Assembly (NCBI GenBank): GCA_027563935.2
Contig: CM050454.1
Coordinates: 26,533,501 to 26,597,500, forward strand
Length of the DNA stretch: 64,000 bases
Direction: 5' to 3'
Source of the DNA: Costus lasius
Taxonomy: Eukaryota; Streptophyta; Magnoliopsida; Zingiberales; Costaceae
Shown: positions 1 to 11,150 of the stretch, one piece after another
Layout of the letters: the number at the start of each line of letters is the position of its first letter
Numbering within the stretch: the stretch's first letter is position 1
Notes under the pieces: generated by a model
What the model saw: the letters and a program-made list of their open reading frames with translations, nothing else
What the model was told of the DNA's origin: nothing
Databases searched by the model: none
Translations under genes and position numbers: made by a program

Positions 1-1228
1 CTTGAATCATGTTAGGGCACTAGTGATAGACATAGGATTGCCGTCTCCTTGTTTAAGGAGTGTGATGTTCTAAAGGGCCCCCCTTATATGAGATGATTGA
101 GAAAGTGTATGGCCATACCCAGATGACTATGTTGATCTGATCTAATCATGCTCATTGTATTGGAGTAACAAGCTTGACTCGCTTGTCCAATAAGAACATC
201 CAGTGGAAAGGATGCTTGTATGCCTTGTGATGTTGATTCACCTTGTGCTGTGATTTGGGTGTAGTCTTAGAAGACTCTTTCCTTTATATCGGGAGACAGT
301 GATGTGTTGCTAGATACCCCTCACTGATTGTGATAACGAGAGTTATCGTTACCGACATTTAAAGGAAACCCTTAGGGTCGCACAATTTGGTGATATGGCT
401 TACTTGAGTCAGATCGTGTGGACTGGATTGTTTTGATTCAGTTTAAAGGAGTTTAAACTCTGATTGTAAGTGAGATCCAGTCTGATCATGTTTGATTGAT
501 TAGGGCTTGAGATCGGTAAGCTTCGATCGAGAGTGTGGATGCTAGATCGGTGAGATCAAGAGCATCATGAGATGTACGGTTAGATCTTGAATCTTCATGG
601 TTCATAGAGATTTAGACCATGGCTTGGGTTGGTTCTTTTGGTCTTTGGACCAATTGGAATTGAACCGAATTCAATTGATCCGGTTCACATTTGTGTTCGA
701 TTGGTTCAATTGAATTGGCGTTGGGGATAAGTTCACAAGACATGAACGCATGTCTTGATGACTTTCCTTAATGGGAAGTCTTGAAAACGCCTAACGCCAA
801 ATAACGCAAAAGCTTAATGTTCCTTGTGTCTTTCGAAGCTCTCTCTCGTGGGTGGTGTGTGGACGATCTTGGAGAAGAGCTCTCGGCGACAAGGAAGAAC
901 ATCTCATCTCCTCAACACCAAAGGGCACCTTGGCAATTGTTGCTAGCACATCAAGTTGCGCAAGAAGTAAGCCTTCATCCTTTGTGTGTGTCTTCTTTGG
1001 AGGAGAGCCCTCTTCGGCCTCTAGCTTCCAAGCCGCCACCCTTACATGGCTATGGTAAAAGATCTCAAACTTGATCTTTGGTTAATTATAAAGTTGATCA
1101 TTTACATGAGTTCATGCAAACGATTTTATTGAAACTCTAGAAGAATACATTTCTGCATGTTCTAGGGTTTGCCCCCCTCTTGAAAGGGGTTTTTCATGCT
1201 TGCGCTCCCCCTTGAAGGGGACCCTTCA
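1..1228 (+). repeat. 5' LTR of element A (3' part)
   Basis: Base 1 corresponds to 7384 in the 3' LTR of the same element, so about 487 bases lie outside the window. It ends in CTTCA at 1228, directly before the PBS. Contents include the palindrome AGTCTT(A/G)GAAGACT followed by TTTATATC near 265-290, the inverted repeat 760-780, and ATG GCT ATG at 1046-1054 followed by GT (see the intron entry). The end carries two C-run/G-run hairpins. This LTR has an extra roughly 30-base tail relative to the LTRs of I and H. Confidence 0.93.
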
Positions 1229-1230
1229 AT

Positions 1231-1242
1231 TGGTATCAGAGC
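1231..1242 (+). other. Primer-binding site of A
   Basis: TGGTATCAGAGC starts two bases after the LTR. It is complementary to the CCA end of plant initiator tRNA-Met, the usual primer for minus-strand synthesis in plant Ty1/copia elements. Confidence 0.93.
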
Positions 1243-2998
1243 AGGTTATGCATGAATCATGTGGTTGCTTTAAGTGATCCTTGTTTGCGCTTGCAATGTT
1301 TAGATCTATGTACATGCCGAATAAACTACATGCTAGTTTAAAACTCTTAGATGTAGGTTTATCTTTGAATTGCGCATGTATAATGTTATGGTAAGCGCTT
1401 GTTCATGTTTTGAAAAGGAAAAGCCTTATCTTGCGCACCCATTAGATCTAAAGCGTCTACTATAATCCCTTAGATGGGTTGGTAGGGTTGAAAGCATAAT
1501 CTAAATAGATCCAAGTCTGATCAGACCATCTGACAGCTCAGATGGGTTGACCTGATAGCACCTATGCGCATGCACTGGGTGGCTATAGGTTGACTTCATC
1601 AAGGGCGTGTAACGAGGTCTGGTTGAGACAACCAATGAACACTCTTGAGTTAGGCCCGGGGTCACACCCGCTTGCCAAAACTCTTGAAGGTGGTTCAGCC
1701 CTTGGCGGATGCATGGTTGACCATTAGGTCAACTCGGGTCAGTTAGGACTCGGTGCATGCAAGGGCAGTGGATCTGACTAGATGTATGAGTGGATCCCTA
1801 TCAATGGACCATTGTAAGGTTGTAGGACTGATAAGAAAATTAAAATTGATGCCAATGGGGTTTTTCAAAAATTTATTTTCTTTTAATTGGATCACATGTG
1901 GAATGTTTGATGCCATGTGCTTGTTTATTTATTCTTATGTGGGCCGCCCATGTTAATTGTGTGCTGTGCTGGGGCCTGCGAGCCTGGGATTATACTTGTA
2001 AGATAATATTATGGTGATCTGCGAATCACATTTTTTTTTAATCTATTGTATAATTGACCTGCGAGTCAAAGCTTGTCTAGATAGATCAAATTGTATTTGA
2101 TTAGACAAGAGCACAAATGCACACATCCCAAAGGGGCATTCAGCTGGTGGCGCACCTGAGGTGCTCTTGGCGCTAGGGCCCTGGGTTGGACCAGATGAGA
2201 TGCAAATGGAGCTCAAGTAAAGACTTAAGTAAAATTAAGGTCTTACTTAGGGTTCATGGGCATTTACCACATAAGATCAGCATGCTTTCTTTTATTGCTT
2301 ATTGCTTATATAAGTAGAATTGCATGTGTTTATCTTCTGCTATCACCATAGGACTTGCATGATAGTCAAGAAGATAAAAGACCGTTAAAATCCAACGCTA
2401 ACATATCAAGCTCGTAAGCCTTCTGACGCGAAACCTCACCGTTCTGACTATCGTTGGAGCCGTGTTGTACCCACTCAGTGGGCACGTCCATCTATCTTCA
2501 GACGGTGCTGGATTTCACCTGCGTGTTACAGAGTAGGGATTTATCCCTGCTCGTTGCTCAGCATAGCACGTGGTGGTCCAGGGAGTAGGTCGGGTCAGCT
2601 TGACCATGTAGGCTACATATGTGGCGCATATGGTAGCACATGGAGGCAGCCATCTGAGGGATCAGAGACTGTGTTGTACCAACTCAGTTGGCACAGTCTG
2701 CTGGATTGCCCAGATGAAGGGGAATCGCACGGGTTGGCGATTGGCTGGGACAGCCTACCAGAAATTAGTGCTTGTCATCTTTGTGCATCTTATCTCGCCT
2801 GAGCGGGACGCGAAGACCAAGTATGAAATCTGGATCCCATCTCACTAAAAGAGTGTTACTCTTTCGGACTGTTTACTGGATTTTTCAGTCAGACAAAATA
2901 GTGAGAAAAGAATCTTTCTTAAGTCCTGGATTGATTCTGAACATTGATACTGACCTTGCTGTTCTTGCTTGTTGTAGATTCCTGCAGCAACGAACACC
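1243..2998 (+). other. Leader (5' untranslated region) of A
   Basis: About 1.75 kb lies between PBS and gag with no long open frame. It holds two bulged hairpins (2461-2486 and 2667-2698) that recur in all leaders of the family. It lacks the tRNA-like segment found in B, C, F, H and I: at about 2117-2180 it reads from GAGCACAAATGC straight to the CTGGTGGCGCACC stretch. Short frames here, such as those near 2554-2848, exist only because the leader is conserved as DNA or RNA; they match no domain I know. Confidence 0.8.
2461..2698 (+). promoter_or_regulatory. Paired bulged hairpins in leader of A
   Basis: Hairpin 1 (2461-2486): CGTG / bulge TTGTA / CCCAC / loop TCA / GTGGG / CACG. Hairpin 2 (2667-2698): GACTGTG / bulge TTGTA / CCAAC / TCA / GTTGG / CACAGTC. 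The two share bulge and loop but differ by paired changes in the stem, which is what a conserved RNA fold would give. Copies: D 23344-23369 and 23550-23581; H 42036-42061 and 42242-42273; I 45333-45358 and 45539-45570; C (minus) 15539-15564 and 15336-15367; F (minus) 37740-37765 and 37529-37560. The function is unknown; packaging or dimerisation is one possibility. Confidence 0.6.
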
Positions 2999-5900
2999 AT
3001 GAACTTCAATGTGCGATCCCTACTGGAAAGGGAGAAGTTTGCTGGGCCGAACTTCTCTGACTGGTTCGGACACCTTAAGATTGTTCTTAAGGCAGAGAGG
3101 AAACTGTATGTCCTCGAGACGGCGATACCGCCGCAGCCCGCTCCGAACGCCGCAAGGGCGGTTCGGGATGCCTACGAAAAGCACGTCAATGATAGCATTG
3201 ATGTCGCTTGCCTGATGCTAGCGTCTATGACGCCACCGCTGCAGCATCAGCATGAGGATATGTCGGCTATAGAAATTATAGCGAACCTCAAGATGCTGTA
3301 TGCTGCACAGGCGAGGACAGAACGCTATAATCTGACGAAGCTCTTCTTTCAGAGCAAACTGGCTGAGGGGAGCCCAGTGGGAGCTCACGTGCTCAAGATG
3401 ATTGGGCACAAGGAGGCTCTAGAGAAACTGGGGCATACCGTCAACCAGGAGCTTGCTGTAGATATTATTCTACAGTCTCTTCCGCCTTCTTTCGATGCGT
3501 TCATTATTAATTTTAATATGAACAAAATCGATTGTACGCCGGCAGAGCTGCTGAATATGCTCTTGACTACTGAGGAAACTCTGAAGGGAAAGCCTTCAAC
3601 CTCTGTCTTAATGGTTCCTTCCAGGAACAAGAAGAAGGGGAAGAAGGGCAAGGCCCCTGTCAAGAACTACAGTAAGGCGCTGAAACAGAAGGTGAAGCGG
3701 TCGAAGGACAACAGGTGTTTCCACTGTGGCCAGCTAGGTCACTGGAAAAAGGACTGTAAAGCGCTCCAAGGAGATAAGAGGGGAAGCATCGCTTCTGGCT
3801 CAGGTATATATGTGACTGAGGTCATGTTATCTTCTTCTATCATTTCATGGGTGTTGGACACCGCATGTGGAGTTCACATTTGTTCAAATGTGCAGGAACT
3901 CAAGAGAAGAAGGCAGGTGGGACAGCATGAGGTAGACCTACGCGTTGGAAACGGGGCACGGGTTGCTGCTGTTGCTGTAGGAGACTATTTCATTTCTTTA
4001 CCATCTGGCATTGTATTAGAATTAAACAATTGTTATTTTGTACCCAGTATTACCAAGAATATTATCTCTATTCCTGCTCTTGTCAGGAAAGGATTTGCCT
4101 TTGAATGCAAGATTTCAAAGTGTGTTTTATCTTATGATAATATTGTGTATGCAACTGGTTCAATTAACAATGGGTTATTCATGTTGGACATGGAAAATTC
4201 TGTACAAAACATTGATAATAAGAAAGCCAAGTATGCTGATGACAGCACCTTGCTTTGGCATAGTCGTTTAGGCCATATAAACGAGAAGCGCATTAAGCGG
4301 TTTCATGATCATGGACTGCTAGGATCATTCTCCTACGAGGAGATTGATACATGCAAAGCTTGTTTGATGGGTAAAATGACGAAGTCACCTTTTCCTCACA
4401 AAGGTCAAAGGGCTTCAGGTTTACTGGACCTTATACACAGTGATGTGTGTGGGCCATTTAGTAAACATGCCAGAGGTGGCTATCTGTACTTCATTACCTT
4501 TACTGATGATTTCAGTAGGTATGGGTATGTCTATCTAATGAGACATAAAAGTGAATCTTTTGACAAGTTCAAAGAGTTCAAAAATGAAGTACAAAATCAG
4601 CTAGGCCGAAATATCAAGGCACTTCGTTCTGATCGAGGTGGTTGAATACCTAAGTCGAGAATTTACTGACTATCTAAAGGAGTATGGGATTATCTCACAG
4701 CTCACTCCGCCAGGAACACCGCAATGGAATGGTGTGTCCGAGAGGAGAAATAGAACGTTACTTGATATGGTTCGTTCTATGATGAGTCAGGCTACTCTTC
4801 CATATTCCTTTTGGGGTTTTGCACTGGAAACAGCTGCAAAGGTACTAAACCGAGTGCCATCCAAGGCAGTTTCAAAGACGCCATATGAGTTATGGTATGG
4901 GAAACAGCCTAGCTTGACATTTATCAGGATCTGGGGTTGCGAGGCTTATGTCAAAAAGCTCGCCTCTGGGAAACTGGAGAGCAGATCTGAGAAATGTATC
5001 TTTGTCGGTTACCCTAAGGAAACTAAGGGTTATTATTTCTACGATCCCAAAGAGAACAAGGTATTTGTTGCTCGGTACGGCCATATTTCTTGAGAAGGAG
5101 TTTCTTCTGCAAGAGGCCAGTGGGAGAGAAATAAAGCTGGATGAGAATCCAGAGGAAGGACAAAGTAGTCAAGCGCAGTTGGATGAGCCTGAGCCGGTTA
5201 TTGAACAACCTGAGGCTCAGATATCACGGGAACCGCGAAGATCGGGAAGGATCCGTCGACAGCCTGAGCGCTATGACGGAGTCTACATCATTAACAATGA
5301 TGAACCCCTTACTTATGCGGATGCGGTCAGTGGACCGGAGTCAGCTAGATGGCTTGAAGCTATGCGAGCCGAAATGGACTCCATGTCAGATAACCAAGTC
5401 TGGGATTTGGTTGATCCGCCTCCGGGAGTAATCCCTATAGGCTGTAAATGGATCTTCAAGAAGAAGATTGACATGGATGGTAACGTGGTTACCTATAAAG
5501 GCAGGCTAGTTGCGAAAGGTTTCAAACAAATCTACGGGATAGATTATGATGAAACTTTCTCTCCTGTAGCCATGTTTAAGTCTATTCGGATTCTTTTCGC
5601 GATAGCTGCATATTACGACTATGAGATCTGGCAGATGGATGTGAAGACAGCTTTCCTTAATGGAAATCTGGATGAGGATGTGTATATGACACAACCTGAG
5701 GGTTTCACTAATCCATCAGATCGTCATAAGATATGCAAGTTAAAGAAGTCCATTTATGGACTTAAGCAAGCATCAAGAAGCTGGAATATTTGTTTTGATG
5801 AATCAATCTCTGAGTTTGGTTTCATCAAGAACGAGGATGACCCGTGTGTATATAAGAGGTTTAGTGGGAGCGTGATTACATTCCTAATCCTCTACGTCGA

Positions 5901-6876
5901 TGATATCTTGATCATTGGAAATGATATTCCTGAACTGCATGCGGTTAAAGCATGGTTAGGAAAATGTTTCCAGATGAAAGATCTAGGAGAAGCAGCCTAT
6001 GTATTAGGTGTGAAGATCTACCGGGATAGATCTAAGAGGCTTCTCGGGCTATGCCAGAGTACTTACATCGATAAAGTCCTGGAGAGATTCCATTTAGAAA
6101 ATTCTAAACGTGGATATCTTCCAGTCAGACATGGTCTGAGTCTTTCAAAGAGTCAGTGTCCACAAACACAGACTGAGAAAGATGAAATGGACAATAGGCC
6201 TTATGCTTCGGCTATTGGGTCCATTATGTATGCGATGTTGTGTACTCGCCCAGACGTCGCTTACGGGTTAAGCGTGACCAGTCGGTTCCAAAGTAATCCA
6301 GGTGTGGCGCACTGGATTGCGGTCAAGAACATCTTAAAATATCTGCGGAGGACCAAAGATATGTTCTTGTTATATGGTGGTCAGGAAGAACTCAGTATAG
6401 AGGGATATACTGACGCTTCGTTCCAGTCGGACCAGGATGATTTCCGATCGCAATCAGGCTATATTTTTAGCTTGAATGGTGGAGCAGTGGTGTGGAAGAG
6501 TTTCAAACAGTCAACTGTTGCTGATTCCACAACAGAAGCCGAGTATGTTGCAGCCTCGGAAGCATCCAAGGAGGCAGTGTGGATTCGTAAGTTCGTGAGA
6601 GAACTTGGTGTCGTTCCTTCGAGTGCTGATCCTTTGGTTATCTTCTGTGATAACACTGGAGCCATCGCACAAGCAAAGGAACCACGGTCGCACCAGAAGT
6701 CCAAGCACATACAGAGACGGTTTCACTTGATCCGGGAGATCATTGATCGAGGCGAGATCAAAATTTGCAAGGTTCATACAGATGACAATCTGGCAGACCC
6801 GCTTACCAAGCCTCTGGCGCAGCAGAAGCATGAGAAGCACTGTAATAATATGGGTTTGAGATTTCTCAACCATTAG
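2999..6876 (+). pseudogene. gag-pol: Gag-Pol polyprotein of A, two frameshifts
   Basis: The polyprotein makes the capsid and the enzymes that copy and insert the element. The first frame (2999-4645) gives Gag, a CX2CX4HX4C knuckle (C240, C243, H248, C253), protease (Leu-Asp-Thr-Ala at D287), the integrase HHCC finger and the first two integrase acidic residues. A one-base gain near 4641, just after the second catalytic Asp, shifts the frame. A second gain near 5076 shifts it again. RT (YVDD) and RNase H are open from there to the stop at 6874-6876. Sister copies D and H lack both gains, so these are lesions and not programmed shifts. Polyprotein beyond integrase would not be made. Confidence 0.93.
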
Positions 6877-6885
6877 ATTAAGTGC

Positions 6886-6896
6886 AAGTGGGAGAT
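6886..6896 (+). other. Polypurine tract of A
   Basis: The sequence AAGTGGGAGAT abuts the 3' LTR. It is the expected primer site for plus-strand DNA synthesis and is the same in C, D, E, H, I and K. Confidence 0.85.
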
Positions 6897-8612
6897 TGTT
6901 GGGGTATGCCCTTAAGGCTAATGTTTGAGGCCTTTGGGATTGTATAAGTATCATGTAATAAACTTTTGTGTTTATAAAGGCATGGTTATTATTCAGGTTG
7001 TTACCTTGTCTGCTGTAATAAGTGTACTACTGAATAATGTCTCAAAGCTGTTCAGCTTGGCTGACATGCTCTATGTCCTTAGTCGAGATATCTTGGTGAA
7101 CATGAGACAGCCTTGATATGATTGAGACTAATATGAGTGCTAATCTTATAGGATGCTTCGAGCATGGAATAAGATGTAGACTCATGGGTACATTGGATGT
7201 ACTGGACAGACCCTACTAGGATATTCCATTGCTTGTCACAATGTGAATATTCCTTGTAAGCACTAAGTGGCACATGTCCTCTGACTTGAGATCATTTGTG
7301 TTTCTAAATGATGATTGTCATTGTCTTGAGGTAGTTTAATATCATTTGAAACATAATGATTATAGACTATCTTGGATGGTGAGCTTGAATCATGTTAGGG
7401 CACTAGTGATAGACATAGGATTGCCGTCTCCTTGTTTAAGGAGTGTGATGTTCTAAAGGGCCCCCCTTATATGAGATGATTGAGAAAGTGTATGGCCATA
7501 CCCAGATGACTATGTTGATCTGATCTAATCATGCTCATTGTATTGGAGTAACAAGCTTGACTCGCTTGTCCAATAAGAACATCCAGTGGCAAAGGATGCT
7601 TGTATGCCTTGTGATGTTGATTCACCTTGTGCTGTGATTTGGGTGTAGTCTTGGAAGACTCTTTCCTTTATATCGGGAGATAGTGATGTGTTGCTAGATA
7701 CCCCTCACTGATTGTGATAACGAGAGTTATCGTTACCGACATTTAAAGGAAACCCTTAGGGTCGCACAATTTGGTGATATGGCTTACTTGAGTCAGATCG
7801 TGTGGACTGGATTGTTTTGATTCAGTTTAAAGGAGTTTAAACTCTGATTGTAAGTGAGATCCAGTCTGATCATGTTTGATTGATTAGGGCTTGAGATCGG
7901 TAAGCTTCGATCGAGAGTGTGGATGCTAGATCGGTGAGATCAAGAGCATCATGAGATGTACGGTTAGATCTTGAATCTTCATGGTTCATAGAGATTTAGA
8001 CCATGGCTTGGGTTGGTTCTTTTGGTCTTTGGACCAATTGGAATTGAACCGAATTCAATTGATCCGGTTCACATTTGTGTTCGATTGGTTCAATTGAATT
8101 GGCGTTGGGGATAAGTTCACAAGACATGAACGCATGTCTTGATGACTTTCCTTAATGGGAAGTCTTGAAAATGCCTAACGCCAAATAACGCAAAAGCTTA
8201 ATGTTCCTTGTGTCTTTCGAAGCTCTCTCTCGTGGGTGGTGTGTGGACGATCTTGGAGAAGAGCTCTCGGCGACAAGGAAGAACATCTCATCTCCTCAAC
8301 ACCAAAGGGCACCTTGGCAATTGTTGCTAGCACATCAAGTTGCGCAAGAAGTAAGCCTTCATCCTTTGTGTGTGTCTTCTTTGGAGGAGAGCCCTCTTCG
8401 GCCTCTAGCTTCCAAGCCGCCACCCTTACATGGCTATGGTAAAAGATCTCAAACTTGATCTTTGGTTAATTATAAAGTTGATCATTTACATGAGTTCATG
8501 CAAACGATTTTATTGAAACTCTAGAAGAATACATTTCCGCATGTTCTAGGGTTTGCCCCCTTCTTGAAAGGGGTTTTTCATGCTTGCGCTCCCCCTTGAA
8601 GGGGACCCTTCA
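6897..8612 (+). repeat. 3' LTR of element A
   Basis: 1,716 bases from TGTTGGGGTATGCC to CCCTTCA. It aligns along its whole shared length with 1-1228, with about six differences by eye, one of them a single-base indel near 205/7589. U3 is taken to start with the family's TGTTGGGG terminus; no R/U5 boundary can be placed without RNA data. Confidence 0.95.
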
Positions 8613-8834
8613 AGCAGAAGATAAATTAAAACATGCTGTTCTACTTATATAAGCAATAAAAGAAAGCATGGATCTTATGTGGTAAAAGCCCATAGCCTAA
8701 GTAAGACCTTAACCTAACTTAAGTCTTCACTTGCTTTTGCTTCATGGGGCTTTTGCTGCTCATCTGGCCCAAACCAGGGCCCAAGCACCATTTGCAGCTC
8801 AGGTGCGCCCACCAGGTAAACGCGCCTGGTCCCA

Positions 8835-8891
8835 GAGTCGAACCCTGGACCTCCCACCTGGTCAAGCCACTGCTGCATGCGCCTCTGCCAA
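8835..8891 (-). promoter_or_regulatory. tRNA-like A-box/B-box segment in leader
   Basis: Minus-strand TTGGCAGAGGCG and GGTTCGACTC are spaced about as in a tRNA gene (47 bases start to start), and a T-arm-like stem-loop CCAGGG-TTCGA-CTCTGG surrounds the B-box. C and I have a compensated version, CTAGGG-TTCGA-CCCTAG. Copies: C 15900-15957 (minus), F 38109-38165 (minus), H 41638-41695, I 44934-44991. A and D lack it. It looks like the head of a tRNA-derived SINE carried in the leader; no acceptor stem can be drawn, so it is not called a tRNA gene. Confidence 0.5.
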
Positions 8892-9402
8892 GTGTGCTTT
8901 GTGCTCTTGTCTAATTAAATTACAAATTTAACTATCTAGACAAGATTGACACGTAGGTCAATTACATTTTATAAATTAAAAGCAATGTGATTCGCAGATC
9001 ACAATCTAAAATTAATTTACAAAATTAATACAGGCACGCAGGCCCCAGCACAGCACAGAATTAACATGGGCAGCCCGCATAAGAATAAATAGACAAACAC
9101 ATGGCATCAATCATCATGTGATCCAGTCATTAAAATAAAATTTTCGAAAAACCCCATGGGCATCAATTTTATTTTGCTTATATGCCCTACAACCTTACAA
9201 CGGTCCATTACTAGGGATCCACTCATCCAACCTAGTCAGATCCACTGCCCTTACATGCACCAAGTCCTAACTGACTTGAGTCGACCATAAGGTCAACCAT
9301 GCATGCACCAGGGCTGAACAACCACAATGAGGTCTGGCAAGCGGGTGTGAGCCCGGGCCTAACTCATGTGCGTTCATAGGTTGTCTCAATCAGACATCGC
9401 TA

Positions 9403-9407
9403 CACGC
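9403..9407. repeat. Target duplication of C, left copy (CACGC)
   Basis: CACGC precedes the LTR at 9408 and is repeated at 18564-18568, immediately after the other LTR. Removing C gives a continuous B leader (compare 41117 onward on the other strand in H). Confidence 0.95.
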
Positions 9408-11130
9408 TGAAGTTACCCCTTTAGCCTAAGGGGGGTCCCCTTCTAGGGGGAGCAAAAACCCTAAAGTGATGGCGCATAAAATTTTGACTTGCGGAAACTA
9501 GGGTTATAGAATCGACTTGCATGTTAAAAGATCAACTCGATATAAGATTATCAAAGATGATGCAAAACGATCATACCATCGCCATGGAGTAGGTGTTGCC
9601 TTGGAAGCTAAAGTCGCAAGTGCCACTTCTCCAAAGTCCCGCACACAAGAGGATGATGGCAAACTCTTTGTCGCTCCTTGTGCTAGCAAGGCTTCAAAGA
9701 ATCCTTGATCGAATGAGAAAGGGATGGAGATCTTTTCTCTTGGCCGAATCCTCCTCAAATCTTCAAGCGTCGCCACACTCACGAGAGTCGAGAGGAATAT
9801 GGGCGAGAGGAATAATTGTGTTGGCGAAAATAGGGTATATCCTATTTTGGATGAGCGCTCTCTCCAAATGGAGATCATGGTTACTAAAAATAGTAACCAC
9901 TCCTCACCCCAACGTTCACGCCAAGTGAACTTGTCGCCAACTCCTCTCCCCTTGAACCATGTGCTCATCAAGTGAGCCGGTTCACTTTGGTTCGGTTTAA
10001 GAACCAATCAAGCCAATGATCTAGTCTAGATCTTAAATAAACCCTAAGGTTCCCGATCTAACCGTCGATCTCCTCGATGCCCCTGATCTGACCGATCTGG
10101 CATCTATTCTCTCGATCGAAGCTTACCGATCTTAAGCCCTAATCAATCAAACATGATCAGACCAGATCTCACTCACAATCAGAGATTAAATCCCTTTAAA
10201 CTGAACCGAAACAATTCAGTCCACACGATCTGACTTAAGTAAGCCATATCATCAAATTGTGCGACCCTGAGGGTTTCCTTTAAATGTCGGTAACGATAAT
10301 TCTCATTATCACGATCAGTGAGGGGTATCTAGCAACACATCACTGTCTCCCGATAGAAAGGAAAGAGTCTTCCAAGACTACACCCAAACCACAGCACAAG
10401 TGTGAATCATTTCACAAGGCATGCATATTTCCTTTGCCACTGGATGTTCTTATTGGACAAGCCTGTCAAGCTCGTAACTCCAATATGATGAGCATGATTA
10501 GAACAGATGAACACTGTCACCTGGGTATGGCCATACACTTTCTCAATCATCTCATCCAGGGGGCCCCTTTAGAACATCACACTCCTTAAACAAGGAGACG
10601 GCAATCCTATGTCTATCACTAGTGCTCTAACCTGACTCAAGCTCACCATCCAAGATAGTCTATAATCATTATCTTTCAAATGATATTGAACCATCTCAAA
10701 ACAATGACAATCATCATTCAGAAAACACAAGTGATCTCAAGTCAGAGGAAATGTGCCACTTGTCTTAATCAAGGAATATTCACATTGTGACAAACAATTG
10801 AACATCCTAGTAGGGTCTGTCCAGTACATCCAATGTACCCATGAGTCTACATCTTATTCCATGCTCGAAGCATCCTATAAGATTAGAACACATATTAGTC
10901 TTAATCATATCAAGGCTGTCTCATGTTCACCAAGATATATCGACTAAGGACTTTATTGCCTGTCAGCCTAGCTGAACAGCTTTGAGACATTATTCAGAAG
11001 TACACTTATTACAGCAGACAAGGTAACAACCTGAATAACAACCATGCCTATATAAACATAAGAGTTTATTACATGATACTGTTACAATCCCATAGGCCTC
11101 AAACATTAGCCTTAAGGGCATACCCCAACA
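9408..11130 (-). repeat. 3' LTR of element C
   Basis: Read on the minus strand it runs from TGTTGGGG (11130) to the terminal CTTCA (9408). It carries the 20-base palindrome GGTTAC-TATTTTTA-GTAACC at 9879-9898. Its U3 start (10952-11130) is of the type found in B, D and A, unlike the partner LTR. Confidence 0.95.
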
Positions 11131-11150
11131 ATCTCCCACTTGCACTTAAT

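Larger units (their letters stand above)
1055..2977 (+). other. Proposed leader intron of A
   Basis: Seen: ATG GCT ATG (1046-1054) is followed by GTAAAA; TACTGAC lies at 2948-2954; a pyrimidine-rich stretch leads to TTGTAG with AG at 2976-2977; then 21 bases (Ile-Pro-Ala-Ala-Thr-Asn-Thr) lead in frame to the gag ATG at 2999. Inference: splicing 1054 to 2978 would extend Gag by ten residues and remove the PBS and the upstream ATGs. The same arrangement occurs in C, D, F, H and I. No RNA evidence is available here. Confidence 0.55.
1..8612 (+). mobile_element. Element A: Ty1/copia retrotransposon, left end cut by the window
   Basis: Order on the plus strand is partial 5' LTR (1-1228), PBS (1231-1242), leader (to 2998), gag-pol (2999-6876), polypurine tract (6886-6896) and full 3' LTR (6897-8612). 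The sequence at 8613 onward continues the leader of minus-strand element B. Comparison with intact leaders places the insertion inside TGATAGCAGAAGAT, predicting a target duplication AGCAG, of which only the right copy is in the window. By eye the two LTRs differ at about six positions over the shared 1.2 kb, so the insertion is young, yet gag-pol already carries two frameshifts. Confidence 0.95.
8613..9407 (-). other. Leader segment of B between A and C
   Basis: The reverse complement matches the H leader (41117-41910). It holds the tRNA-like segment: B-box GGTTCGACTC at 8835-8844 and A-box-like TTGGCAGAGGCG at 8880-8891, both read on the minus strand. There is no coding frame I would defend. 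Confidence 0.85.

Noticed and set aside
2554..2848. Leader frames of 75-94 residues just before gag
   Set aside because: The two overlapping frames are both only as conserved as the underlying leader. The hairpins explain the conservation better, and the proposed splice would remove them.
4638..5093. Programmed frameshift in A's gag-pol
   Set aside because: The extra bases are absent from every other copy, including the open frames of D and H, and lie inside integrase and its linker rather than between gag and pol.
6511..6954. Antisense frames of 83-147 residues opposite RNase H in every copy
   Set aside because: They are shadows of the conserved gag-pol frame on the other strand, with no start context or independent conservation.
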